Shown in pieces: positions 1 to 13,565 of a stretch of 64,000 nucleotides of DNA. Source of the stretch: Paratinospora sagittata (taxonomy: Eukaryota > Streptophyta > Magnoliopsida > Ranunculales > Menispermaceae). The stretch is taken from assembly GCA_035771175.1 (NCBI GenBank), contig CM069599.1, forward strand, positions 35,187,562 to 35,251,561, in the 5' to 3' direction. The notes under the pieces were generated by a model. The model saw nothing but the letters and a program-made list of their open reading frames with translations, had not been told where the DNA came from and made no database searches. A program made the position numbers and the translations under genes. The first letter of the stretch is position 1, and each line of letters begins with the position of its first letter.

Positions 1-2409
1 AGGGAAAAGCCAGCTACTTAAGCATTTAATTGAGATGGAGTGTACTATTTGGTGTATTTGACTTGTTATCATTAGGTATTAATGTATATCCTTAGAAGGC
101 TTAAAATGATCATTTGGTATGGTAGTTAAGAATATTTTTTTATTATTATTTATGAGTTTATGATTTCAAGTCTCTTTAATAGCAATTGTATTAGATTCTG
201 TTTAGTATAATTTTTGCAAAAATATTTTTTCAAGAAGTAATGTTATATATCTTGAAGCAGATGCCTCCAAAAATATTTTTTGTCTAAAAGCACTTTGCAA
301 ATGCTAGAATTTTATGTTATATGTTGAAAACCCTCTTACATTTATAGTTGAGTATTCATTAATATGAGATCTAATCACCTCTTCGGCCTCAACGTAGGGC
401 CAATTTGACAGAGAAAAATGAAAGTCCCAACCTTAAGTAGTTAAGAATAATAATAATAATAATAATTAATATTAAAGAAATTTTATTTTTTAATTTATGT
501 TAATATGACGTTATTTATATATAATACGAAAAAAAAAATTAAGTAGTTACATCATATATTGTCACATAATTCAACATTAAAAAAATTGTCCCGGATTGTA
601 TTTTCCTAATATTTTTCTGAAAAAAAAAATAAAAAAATTAAAGGTCATTTACATAGTATTTACAAGCGTGCAGTGATGCATTTACAATATTAAATGATCA
701 GAATGTGATGTTATTAAAGAAGGTGAGATGTTGCTTTTATTTTAATTAATGCTCACATTGCATTTTATGAATATAAAGATTAGAATAATATATAAAGGAC
801 AATATGAAAAGGGTTGGTTAAATGACAACATCACGGTGTTTAAAAGGTTTGAACATATTAGTACTGGTGTGTGCACGTGCTTTTTAATAAAAGTTCAATT
901 TAATTTTTAATGGTAGTTGAGCTAACAACTATTGTAAGTGCAGGCAGTCATAATTTTTATTTTTTTTTAACCATTTTTCAATATTTTTCATCAGATGATT
1001 ATTAGTTCAAAATGTGCAAAACCATCAAATTATGGTCGTAGGAGGTACAATATTGCAATTTATATTAAGAAAAATGCTATAGAGCATCAAATTTTCTAAA
1101 ATAAGATTAATTTTATGATATTAAATTAAATTAAACTAAAAATAATGTATCATGTATTTGGTGCAATACATGATATTAGAATAAAAATTAATTAAATTAT
1201 TTTTTTTTTTTTTAAATTATATTAAACAATAAAAAAAAGTTGGTTGGTTTGTAAAACCAACGATTGCTCGCTTTGCAAACCGACAGAGAATTTTATTTAT
1301 TTATTATTACTTTTTTTAAGAAGAAATATCTGAAAGAAGAAGAAGATGACGAGGAGGGGAGAAAAGAAAAAAAGAAAGAAAGAAAGGGCGGGATAGATTG
1401 GTGAGGTGGGATAATTATTATTCCATCCCACCTCACCACCAAACACAGGATATGACTATTTTTTAGTCTTATGCTGTTCAATCTTGGCTTCCAAACAACC
1501 GCTAGCATTATTCATTAAGAAAAATGCTAAAGAGTTTAAAATTTTTACACCAATTACTACAAATATGATGAGTAAGGCCTCCACATTAAATTTTTAATTT
1601 TAAAAAGTGCGCTGTTTTTTATTAAAATTTGATGTGACAGTGATTTATAACAAATGGTGTAGTGTTTTCAATTCCTCCAGCACTGTGTTCTTATATTGAA
1701 TATAAATTCACTTTCTTAAAATGTCCTTTGAATACTTTATTACTTATAGTCATTTGAAATTTGTATAAGAAAATTATTTGTAAGAATGGTAATGTAAAAA
1801 GAATAAAAAAAGAAGAAGGATTCTTCTGAAATTTTCATTATAAAAAAAGGTAGAAAAATAAATTAAATTTATCATGATTTCAATGGTAGAATACACCAAT
1901 CTCTTATCCTCCAAAGGGACATTTATTCCGGATGATCAACTGCCCTATTGAAAGGGGGATTGAGAGGAATATATAATGGAGGTGAAAAATATATTGGCAA
2001 GGTATGTGGTGCTGCACATGAAGATAAGCACAAGCAATTTCTTTCTTGTTTACTTTTTTTATTTTATTTTATTTTTAGTATTTATTTATAGGCTGAGGGA
2101 AGTTTTAAAAATTAATTAAGTCAGAAGAAGATTCCAGATTCGATGCGTAAAGTGGGTAACATGTCAACGTATAAAGGATCTGGTGGGTGGTGGCAACCAA
2201 CCTAGTTACTGTATAGTACTGAACAATTAAAATATAAGTCTAATTTTATAAAATATATGGAACCTAGAGTGTCTGCTCATCAATTATATATCTTAGTATA
2301 TTTTATATGTGAATCTAAGCCCTTATTATTTTGGTGAAATATTGTTCGTAGTCGTTGTAGGTAGCTCAACATGTACGAGTAACTATCCTTAGCTATTAAA
2401 TTAAAATGG
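1..2409. other. AT-rich intergenic region, no gene
   Basis: No coding region is supported. Short open frames here are broken and low-complexity, for example the purine-rich GAA/GAAA stretch around 1320-1390. MITE-like ends of the type 'gaaaaatgcta' are seen near 1069 and 1519. A short perfect hairpin at 1399-1438 is listed separately. Confidence 0.7.
1399..1438. repeat. 14-bp perfect inverted repeat (hairpin)
   Basis: The arms 1399-1412 and 1425-1438 are exact reverse complements (tggtgaggtgggat / atcccacctcacca) around a 12-base AT-rich spacer. They are GC-rich within an AT-rich setting. This may be the centre or end of a decayed transposon or a stem-loop. No gene is attached to it. Confidence 0.8.
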
Positions 2410-2605
2410 ACCAACATTGAGTTGGTACAATTAGTAAATAAGTGACTTTAAAATTAAAAGGTTTCATGTTCAATTCTTGTTGCTGCCTCGTCTAAGGGGG
2501 CGAGAGGATTAATGGGTAAGAGATGGACCTGATACCTGTTTAAAATTGTGAATTGTGATTGAATTGATTATACAACTAACTACTAACATTGTTCTTCTAA
2601 AAAAT
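2410..2605 (+). mobile_element. tRNA-derived SINE, family B copy 1
   Basis: It has an A-box-like start (ttggtacaattagtaaa), a B-box-like motif (tgttcaattct), the shared internal string 'gattaatgggtaag' and an A-rich end near 2600. The same layout and strings recur at 26951-27131, so this is a dispersed Pol III-type retroposon and not a single-copy sequence. Confidence 0.6.
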
Positions 2606-2770
2606 ATTCTAATTAAGAGAGACAACCATCATTATCATTAATTTAAAAATAGAAGTCTTTTAATCTATTAGGTTAGGTATACATAAAATATTGCACGTGT
2701 TTCTAATAGTTGTTAGTACATTGAAGAGAAATGAAAGAAGCTCCACTAATTCCTAGTCTCTAATAAGGGG

Positions 2771-3085
2771 TATTTTTTTGCCAATGCGGCGGCATTGGGT
2801 CGATGGTTCAAGGTTCGGATGTTTCACCCGTGGGGACTTGGAGGTCATTGACTCGAATTCAGATTCAAATTAGCACGTAAGAGTTTTGTAATTCCAACTT
2901 TATCACCTTTAGTCAATCTTTCACTTGTGTTGGGTTAGTATGTGGACTAATCGGGTCGTGGTGAAGGAGTGGGTCGGCCGTCAATTTATCCATCAAGTAT
3001 CCGAATACCCTACTAGTTAGGACGGGCCGGATCCCCCAAGGGATTATAGGGATTTTGGGTTGTATCTGCTCCAAAAAAATATAAA
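2771..3085 (+). mobile_element. SINE-like retroposon, family A copy 1
   Basis: It starts in a region with 'gatggttcaaggttcgg' (B-box-like) and ends at 'ctgctccaaaaaaa'. The stretch from 2918 ('caatctttcac') to 3026 ('actagttagg') aligns along its length with 13420-13530. The two copies have clearly diverged (by eye about 70 % alike), so this is an old family. Confidence 0.6.
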
Positions 3086-3839
3086 AATAAAAATAAGGGG
3101 TATCTTTTTAATTATCATCAGTACCATATTCATATGTATGTTATAGATTACAATGAAGTAATTTCGTTTGTTGCGTCAAAACCTACCTTTAAGTTTCACG
3201 TGGATACATAAAATTTATTGAAGTATTTCATCTTCATCATCATTAAGTCAATGACCTTGTAATTACCTTGATAATGATCACTATGTCCTGACCAGAGGGG
3301 AATGAGGTTAGAACTGATTTGATTTTGATTGAATAGAAAAGTTAAGGAGCACCAACCGTTCATTATTAACTCATTTGAACAAAGAGAGTTATAATAATTT
3401 TAGGACAAAATCGTTTTAAATCTCAATCACATCTAATATATAATCTTTTTCTTGTGACCCCTTCAATTTTTTGCCCTTTATTGTGAATTTGGATTCATAG
3501 ATCCGTATCGAAGTTTAAGAAAAAAAAAGAAAAAAAAGTTATTTTGATCAAAATGCTTAGGGTGATCCAAAAACGATGATTCAATATAGAAATAAAAAAA
3601 TTTAAAAAATGATTTTTTTATTATTTTCTAAAAATAAGTTGTTTCATTTATAATAAATGAGAAATTAATTTTGAAATCTACTCAAATCAAACTGATTTTT
3701 CGTATTTTTAAATTTTCAGATATAAAAAAATAGTATTCAAATTACCAACCAAATTGACCCTTAGATTTGAGTTTGTAATTATTTTTTTTGAAAAGGTAAA
3801 GAGGGGAACACCCAGCAAGAACAACAAGCACACTACATC
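3086..3839. other. Intergenic, possible old MITE at about 3557-3763
   Basis: No gene is visible. The ends 'ttagggtgatccaaa' (about 3557) and '...accaaattgaccctta' (to about 3765) look like degraded terminal inverted repeats flanking AT-rich sequence, as in MITEs elsewhere in this window. The call is weak. Confidence 0.3.
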
Positions 3840-4232
3840 TTAAACTTTCCTAGGCCAAAAAACCCCAGCTGCATCTTCCCTCAAAATATTGAATAACCCA
3901 CGGGGAGGGGAAGACAGGATACACACTCTCCGATCGAACTTCAAAGCCTCAGTAGCCAAATAGTCTGCTGCTCTATTACCTTCTCTGTAAATGTGCTCAA
4001 CTTGAACTATCCAATCTCTCTGAAGGAGTCTTCTACACTCATTTACCAAGTTGGAAAGGCTAAGCTGCGGCATACTGTTGCCTTTTAACCAACCAGCCAC
4101 CATAGTCGAATTTATTTCGAAAACTATAGAACGATGGCCCTCCTCCCAAGTAAGACGTAAGCCATGAACAGCAGCCCATAATTCAGCTTCAGTTGCAGTA
4201 CAAGAACCAATATTAGCCACAAACCCCCTCAA
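3840..4232 (-). pseudogene. LINE-type RNase H fragment (RVT_3 family), decayed
   Basis: The open frame of 130 residues matches the plant 'RNase H-like, RVT_3' domain found at the C-terminus of LINE retrotransposons and in stand-alone plant relatives. Visible landmarks are the helix 'ATEAELWAAVHGLRLTWE' with the conserved Glu, and the C-terminal 'HIYREGNRAADYLA' with the conserved Asn-Arg-Ala-Asp block. The strand motif that normally carries a catalytic Asp (E-x-D) reads 'FEINST' here, so that position is Asn. There is no reverse transcriptase upstream on this strand and no proper N-terminus. I read it as an inactive retrotransposon remnant. A small domesticated gene is less likely. Confidence 0.75.
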
Positions 4233-4259
4233 CTATATATTTGAGTTGTAATGCATTCC

Positions 4260-7200
4260 ATTATAAAATCAAAATGGGACATCAAATTATGACAAAAAGA
4301 ACACATAACCCCTTATCCAATAGGTGAATCCAGGGTTTATCCTCATGTTTGTTATAAGTTATAATTAACCACACTCAGTTTACTGACTTCCTTGGGCAAT
4401 GTATAAAAAAAAAAAAACATTACTACAATTAAATATGAAAATGCTGCTTTCCCAAGTGTTTTTTTTTTCTTGCCTTCTAATTAATTAAGAAGTTTAACCA
4501 AATATGTATATACAAGCCATTAATTATTTTAATGTTTGAGATTTTGGGTTCAAACAAAGAGGATAGATGTTAATTAATGTGAATGACCACATGGGTGATG
4601 CCATGATCCAAGATCCCAAGAAGATTATTTTAAAAGATATTATGCTATGGAAAACCATCATGATTAGGTTCCAACATCCACCACTTCTGTCAGAGTCAGT
4701 GCTTCTCATCTATCTATATGTATTAATTACTCTATTTTTAGTAAGCAATAGCTCCTTGCAAGCCCTATGCATTTACCAAGAAACATCCACGTTATCCTCG
4801 AAATTTTAAAAAGAAAGAAAGAAAAAAAGTTGTTTTTTAGACTTTTTAAGTACACAACAGATCTGTTTGGTGCACAAGATGCTGACAGATTAGTTACAGT
4901 AACATCCACATGGTAAGACATGAAGGTGACAATCAAGTTTGGTGCCCACACATTAGCATGCCAAGCCGTAACGGAAGGCTAAGTACAGTGTAACTTAAAT
5001 GAATAAAATATGAAGTCTGCACGTGTGAGAGAGTGATCTAACAAAAAAATAATAATAAATAAATAAATAAATGAGAGTTATTTTTATATGAATTTGGGAA
5101 CATTGGAAGCTTAATGCTTCTACTAGAAGTTCAAAGTTTAAAGTTGGGATTTAAGGGTAAGAATTTAGTTTTGAAGCTAAGTAAAAGGAGCCTTAACGTA
5201 ACCGTAAGAGTTGTCATTATATAATTAGGCGGTCATAGATTCGAGTCATGAAAATAACATTCTATAAAGCAGAGTAGGACGGCAAATAATAGATCCAAAG
5301 TAGTCTAACCTTTTTACGAATTCCGAATAAACAAAACCTTTATCCGAGAAATTTGTTTAAAGTGTGTTCATTGTTATTAAAGAAAATGCTGAAGTAATCT
5401 ATGCACAAACTTGATGAAAGGATATTGCTTAAGGGAGCTTCTAATTGTACTCGCAAAAAAAATACTATGTACTCAATTAATAAATTTTCGATGGTATGAT
5501 ACATAACTAGTAGATAGAGTAGGAGAAAAGCTTTGTATTGGCATAATTACCTAATGTTAGAATACGGGATAATCTAACGTAGATTATAAAATACGTTGGC
5601 ACTTGATAATATGAAAAACTAAGAAACAAGAAGAGCAAACATTATAAAATTCAACTTTTAAGCTTTATGATGGACCTTTGGCGTACAGAAATATAATGAT
5701 CACGGGCTTATAACATACCCAAGGGTCAAGGCCTTCCTAAAAAGCCCACGAAGCCTATGAACCACCAATTTCCCATTATCATTTTAGTACTTCAATATGA
5801 TGTTCTGTCTTTTCACATGTCAGATAGCCCAAGATGTGTTTAGAATGTTGATTATGTTTGAATTAAAATACTAATTTTATATCGAATATGAACAAGTTAA
5901 TTACGTAAAAATATAAGTTAGGATCTCTTCCTTATTAGTATTTATATTTTTTAAAGTAAAATCTCAAGTTTTGGCCCAAATATCAGTATTAGTAGATATC
6001 CGTACTCACCCACAGTGAAGATAAATCTTTTAAAAAAAAACATTTATTTTATTTTAGATATTCAACCTCGGGTAGGAAAAATAAATAAAATATTAAAAGT
6101 AATAAACAAATGAATGAAATATGTTTTTTTTTTGTTTTTGTTTTTTTTATAATTGTCTCAATCATGTACTGGTTTAAAGGCTTTGATGAGTTGAGTGTCT
6201 CCTGATTTATATGTAATTGAAGTAGTGTGTATGTGACACAAATTAAAAAAGAGATTCCTTCTACTGAGTACTTGATTAATTGAAACGAACGAACACACCC
6301 TTTTGTTAATCTCAAGAGGTCTAACTCTTTGTAGTAATATGCCACATGACATATTCACTACTTTGGCTTATGTATGTACAAGATTTTTTTTTTTTTTTTT
6401 TTTTTTGTCGTTATAATAATTCTCTATTACTAGAGTGTGCCAATAAGAAAACAATATCATTATGATGAAAATGAACGGACGGCTCTCGTAGGGGCAATAG
6501 AGATAAGGTGTGCAGATAATTTATAGAGAAAAGTGGACAAAGATAGGAGGACAAGAAGGCAAGGCCTTCTTAACAAAGGGGGCACCGAGCTTGATAATAA
6601 GACTATAAAAAACTAATAATCATAGTCAAATGCTCAACTAAGCCTTTTTTTAATTACATGAAGTCAAAAAACTAATAACCATAGTTGTCTTTTTTTTTTT
6701 TTTTTCTAAGCCCATGATTTTTATTTAATCAATGTGCTGTTATGGGCAAATATATATAATTCATTGTTTTGATGAACGTGAGTGCCTTAACATTTGTCAA
6801 ATCTAAGATGCCAAATCTTTAAAGGTTGGATTTGAATACCTTGGATCATCATTGAGATGTGTGCTGCGATCGCTTGAGAATAATCTAAGAGACCCCAGTA
6901 TAGGTGTTTTTGGGTGTTTGTGGCTATATCCAAAGGACTAGTGGAGGTGTTCCCAATACCTTGACTTCACCCATGAAGTTTTTTTTTTTTTTTTTGACTA
7001 AGCAACTATTGTAGAAGGTGGAAGATTTGCTTCATCCTTTCCTTATCTATCCAACTCACAAAACTCTGACCACATTTTCAATTCTCTAAAACACAAGCTC
7101 AACAAGTTCCCTTCTTTCCCATTTCAGCTCTCTCTAGTACTACTGCTCTATTCATTTTCCCCCCACCCTTAAACCAAACTTTAATTATTCCTAATCTTCA

Positions 7201-8753
7201 CAATTGTTATATATACTTTCTTACAAGTTTCCTCCAACTCCTCGGCAAACTGTTAAAACAAAAATTTGTGGGAAAAGTGTTGCGTTTGGGGAGTTGCATT
7301 AAACAATGAACACAGTTAATAAGAACGAGAGAGCCGTATAAAACAAGTTGAGATTCAACGGCCCACGAAGGTTATTCCTTGCGTGTTGCGTGTGCCGTGC
7401 TCATCTATCTTTCCATTATATATTTGAGAATAAACATTGGCATTATTATTATTAGTTTAAAAGTATCTCGAAAGTCTTCCCCCACCTGACTCTGGCATTA
7501 TTTCCATGTTCTCGTCTCCAATAACTTCCAAAATGTGGGCCACCACCAACCCCAATTGATTGGGTTTAGATTTTCAACTTTTTGAATTTTGACCCACCGA
7601 AATTCAAATGTATAACAGGGAAAATATTAATTAGTGAGGGGCATAGCATGCTTTTTAAGTCGAAGCTCAGTCATGTCCATCCAAATTTGTCACAGTTGAG
7701 TCAATGGTTTTGAATGCAATGGGACCACCCATAAGGTGGGTTGTGTTGTGTTGCTTTAGATGGGGGAAAAAAGATCAAAAAACATAAAACTATTAAAACG
7801 ACAACAATAAAAACATACCTAAATCAATGGCCATGTCGATAAGAACACCCCACCCAAAAAATATAAAAAAGAAAAAACATAATCAAACCAATATCAAAAC
7901 TGACGTGATAAAAGAAGTTTATTTATTTTATGGTTCTCTCTCTAATGATTTGAAAACAAATATGGGCATCACTATTAATGAGCACTTTCATTGCCATTAT
8001 CAAATGAGTAAAATACTCTTTTAATAATCACTTGATTATTTTGTATTAGAACATATGTTAATAGTCATTTTTAATAATCATTGAAGTGTCTCTAACTCTA
8101 AGTGAGAGATGCCATCAGAGACTCTTTAAAGTTTTACTCATAACACATGAACTTCATCACCACCTTTAAAAAAAATAAAAAACATGAACATCATAATTTA
8201 ATTATTTTCTAAAAGAGTGTCCTAGCAAAGCAGATGCATTTATAGTATATCAGTTATCTCATTGTAGACTCCCATAAACTTAGTGCAGTATTTCTCTAAA
8301 TTAAATGCATGTCAATCATAGACCACTAGAAGCGGTCAACTAAGGAATCCCGCAAAGCAAGCTGTGATGTCCAGATGGGTGGGCCCTTACAGCTCACCAC
8401 CTTTGACTCTTTACCCATCCCCAACAAACTCCTGTCCCAACACGCAACCTTTTTGACTTATCATTAAAGAAAACTCTCAATTCCCAAATCAAAGAATCCA
8501 ATTGAGAAAAAATTAATTGCAGTGCAGAAAAACAAGTCAACAATAAAATTAAAGATTTGAAAAGGCAGAGAATGAGAAAAGAGGGGCGAGAATCCATCAG
8601 AGCATCGTTTCCCTCTTCCATTTTTCCTTCTTTTACTTTTTTACATCAGACCCGTTAATCTTCTACTGATCGTTAAATTGATAAAACTCCTAAATTCTTG
8701 CGTTTTACATTTCTAAGCTATCAGTTTTTTTTTTTTTTGGGTATTCCTGTTTC
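4260..8753. other. Intergenic region without recognised genes
   Basis: It holds AT-rich sequence, several poly-T runs (for example 6385-6406) and a SINE-like patch at about 5190-5320 with a B-box-like 'agattcgagtcatg'. Small open frames at 4524-4951, 6049-6358 and 7827-8024 show no family resemblance and are probably chance. The last ~120 bases are likely 3' flank of the WRKY gene, which reads from the right. Confidence 0.6.
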
Positions 8754-10130
<1,377 letters not shown>

Positions 10131-10131
<1 letters not shown>

Positions 10132-10136
10132 TGACC
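10131..10136 (+). promoter_or_regulatory. W-box (TTGACC) at the WRKY start codon
   Basis: TTGACC on the plus strand overlaps the first base of the WRKY start codon. A further TTGAC core lies on the minus strand at 10340-10344, in the 5' region. WRKY proteins bind TTGAC(C/T), and many WRKY genes are self- or cross-regulated. Any binding here is inference. Confidence 0.4.
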
Positions 10137-13100
10137 GAAACGTCTTAGAGAAGAAGATCGTTAAATCTGAAGAAGAAGAACAAGAAGGTTGAGATCTCAG
10201 GCCGCCATTAAAGCTTCAGAGGTTTCTTCGTGTTGTTTGAGAAAAGGTGTGAAGGAGGAGACGAAGCAGAGGCTGGAACTTATAGGGTGTGAGGATGGGT
10301 AACCGGGAGAACTAGTTGAACAGAAAGTGCTCCGGTTTAGTCAAACGAGATTTTGGATCCGACGGTTGCAATTTGTTTGAGATAATGATTGTATATAAAA
10401 ACAAATCAGCGGCTTTCGAGAGAAGAAAGTGATGGGACCCAACTGAATTATTTAAAGGAAAATAAAGAGGAAAATTATGAAAGTAAAGTCTACCGAATTC
10501 GTAAGTGAATATCGCGAGATTTTCAAATTTGAGAAACCAAAGAGATGATTCAACGAGAAGCATAAATATTCATATCTCGGCCATCATACAATGGTTTTTC
10601 TTTTGTCTTGTTGTACACGGTCTATGTTCAACGTTTACAAAATGTCATGCACATAATATGGGCTTTTCACTTCCTTGTCACAAATTTTTTTAAAAAATTT
10701 CACAAATATTATTAAAATAAAAATAATAACTTATTTATTATAGACTGATCAGTTAATGCTCAGTCAGTAGATAATATAATCATACATATATTTTCAATTT
10801 GATGACTGGATGTCATCTAAGATTTAAAAAGAAAAAATAAAATAATTAAAGGTATTTTTTTAAAAAATATAATAATTATTTTGTGCATTATCTTCATTAT
10901 ATTTTTAAAAAATACCTTTAATTAAAATTTTCTTTTTTTAAAATTTTTGGTGGCACCTAATTAGCAGATCTAAAATTTAAGTGTGACTACATCATCTACT
11001 GATTAGGCATGTACTAGTCAATTTATGACAAATAGGTCATTATTTTAATTTTAATAGCATTTGTAAAAATTTTAAAAAATTTTGTGGCAATCAAGTCAAA
11101 AGCCCCTCATAATATGATAATATCTGAATTAATCGCCTTAAAAGTGAGGATTCTGCTTGACATTTTTTCTTTTTTTTAGGTCAAAGAGAAGATTTCATTC
11201 TAAATCTCCGTTGAATACGCCTACTGACAAAAGATTGTTACTTAAACAATGTAGGCACAAGCTTAAGCAATGGTCATCACAGCCCACAAGATTATTACCG
11301 AAAATCATAGTTATCATCGACATCGACAACATTGGATAAATCCAACATTAATATATAAATTCGACAACAAAAAGGTGAAGCCCTCGCAATAAATACAAAA
11401 AACAAAAGCTAAACAATTAAAACAACAAAAAACCTAACATTATTGCCTCAAAATGGATGCAAACGGTAATAGAGAAGAGGGAGCTGCTGACAAAGTGACA
11501 AGCGAAGAGATTGACAAAGAAGAAAGAGAGCAAGAGAAAGGAGAGTGGCAAGAGCGACATTGAGCAGCACGACAATGGTGTGCGACAAGAGAGACAAAGA
11601 GCTATTTGAAAAGAAATAGCAAGAGAGGTTGAGAGATAATAGCTCCCCTGCTTAGGGTTCGAAGAAGAATGTTTTTAGCTTAAGGTTTTCATAGAAAGCT
11701 AAGGGTTTCAAGGAAATGGGTTCCACGTCAAATTTTGTTTGACATTGATTGCTTATTTTTTTTTTCTTTTTCGTAATTTGGATCACACGTTATCTATGCA
11801 ATATGTTATTGTTTTAAAAAAATAAAAATAAAAAATAAATAGTATCGTAGAGACTTAAATATTTTAGTAAAACAACATTTCAAATTGTAATTATTTTCTC
11901 GGTTTATGTGTTTGAAAATCACAAATTTTTCGTAGGAAAATTTTCAATTTAATCAACCTTTCGTGAAAAGTTTCTAGAACTAAGAAAAAATAGGGGTTGC
12001 GAGAAATTGACGATAAAAATGGTAAACGAGAAATTGGGGAACAGGAAAGCTGACTAAAGGAAGGGCCATGTGAAGGCGTTGGCTTTTGTGTAATGAAATT
12101 GTTGACCGACTTCGATTATAAAACAACCGGAGATACCCGGTAGAAAATAAGAGGCGTCGGATCCAAAAAATTTGAATCGGATGGCCAATAACAAAAGAGG
12201 AAACGGTTGACTAAGAGATTTAAATAGGAGAAGTAGACTTGAGGGGTCACAGTCTCACAGAGCATTCGAGTGTGAAACACGTGGCGTGGAAATATCATGA
12301 GTCATGAAGATTAGTTGTTGCCAATTAAGGAGCCGGAAATCGAGGAAAAATGATTTTCCTGTGTGAGGAATATAAACATATAAATATTAAAAGAAAAAAA
12401 AAATTAAAATAGAAAATAGAAAAATTAAAATTAAAAAAAAGTCAACATATGGACAGCCGCGTGGGTTGACTATTCCAGATTGTTGTGGAACTGGTCATGG
12501 CCCTATCCCTACGTTTTTTATTGTGTCAACGGCTACATTGCTCCATAGGGTTTTAATAGCTCTCCGTGACCCTTTCCTTTATTTAATAAAAAGAATTGCG
12601 AGGTAAAAATCATATCAGTTTATACAGGGATTTCACGCAAACACGAGAGAAACGTGGATGCTTTTATAACCATTTGATCGCAAATATATAGGTAACAGTA
12701 CAAGTATTTTTATTGCATTAAACTTCTTCTTATTTTATTATTATTATTATTATTTTTATAGCTTAGGTATTATGGGCAACTTAAACACATTGACTAATCT
12801 TTCGGGTAAGGTCAATAAAAAGAGAGAGTGATGTAATGAATATGTAGGTGCCCCTATACATAGTCTATGACGCAAGAAATTTTTCTTCAGATAAAGTATG
12901 TGTTCATCCCACACAACAACAAGACTCAAACTAATATCTTCGTGAATCAAGGTTACTAGCTTTCAACTATTTTGCCATCTTAGTTCACTTTTTTATCTAT
13001 TTTTTAACATGTATATTAGCTTAGGTTATCTTAGACGGGCAAGAGAAATAAATATAATAAAAATATACGTGATTTTTCATATCCAATTTATTTTAAGGGT

Positions 13101-13315
13101 AGAAAAAAATTTTATTTTCTAACTCAATTCTATTTTTAAATTAAAGTAGACAAGTCAACCTAGTTTTTGGAGCAAAAATATATAAAAATAATAAAAATTA
13201 ATTTAATTGGAAAATGGGTCAAGTGGATCAAATAGAAATTTAAACATCAGGTCTTAGTCAAATCTGATTTTGTTTCTTCTTTTACATTCTAATTTTGCCA
13301 ACTTAGTATTAGTTG
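10137..13315. other. WRKY 5' region, then intergenic
   Basis: About 10137-10300 is the probable 5' leader and promoter of the WRKY gene. The rest has no supported gene. It includes the foldback element at 10675-11090 (separate entry). Small open frames at 11157-11339, 12116-12298 and 12756-12950 have no recognisable features. Confidence 0.6.
10675..11090. mobile_element. Foldback MITE, about 416 bp, nearly fully palindromic
   Basis: The left arm begins 'ttgtcacaaattttttt' and the right arm ends with its near complement '...aaaaaattttgtggcaa'. Inside, successive blocks pair in mirrored order: 'ctcagtcagtag' on the left with 'ctactgattag' on the right, and 'aattaaaggtattttttt' (about 10844) with 'aaaaaatacctttaatt' (about 10906). 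The centre is near 10890. There is no coding capacity. It looks like a non-autonomous hairpin element. I could not fix the target duplication. Confidence 0.7.
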
Positions 13316-13565
13316 GATGATTCGAGGTCAGAGCGCTTTATCCTTTAAGGTTTGAGGGTTACTGGTTTAATTTTCAGATTATGTTAATTCAATTAGTAAT
13401 TTTTAACTTTATAACTCTTGGTAATCTTTCACTAGCGTCAGATTAGTGTGAGGACTAATCAAGTCGTAACGAGAAAGTAGGTCGACCATTAATTTATTCA
13501 TTATATATCTAGACATCCGACTAGTTAGGGGGGCTTTAGTTGTTTGTTCTTAAAAAAAAAAAAAA
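13316..13565 (+). mobile_element. SINE-like retroposon, family A copy 2
   Basis: This is the second member of the family at 2771-3085. Shared blocks include 'aatctttcac', 'ggactaatc', 'gtaggtcgaccattaattta' (equivalent in copy 1: gggtcggccgtcaattta) and 'actagttagg'. It ends with a poly-A tail at about 13551-13564, as expected for a retroposon on this strand. Confidence 0.65.
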
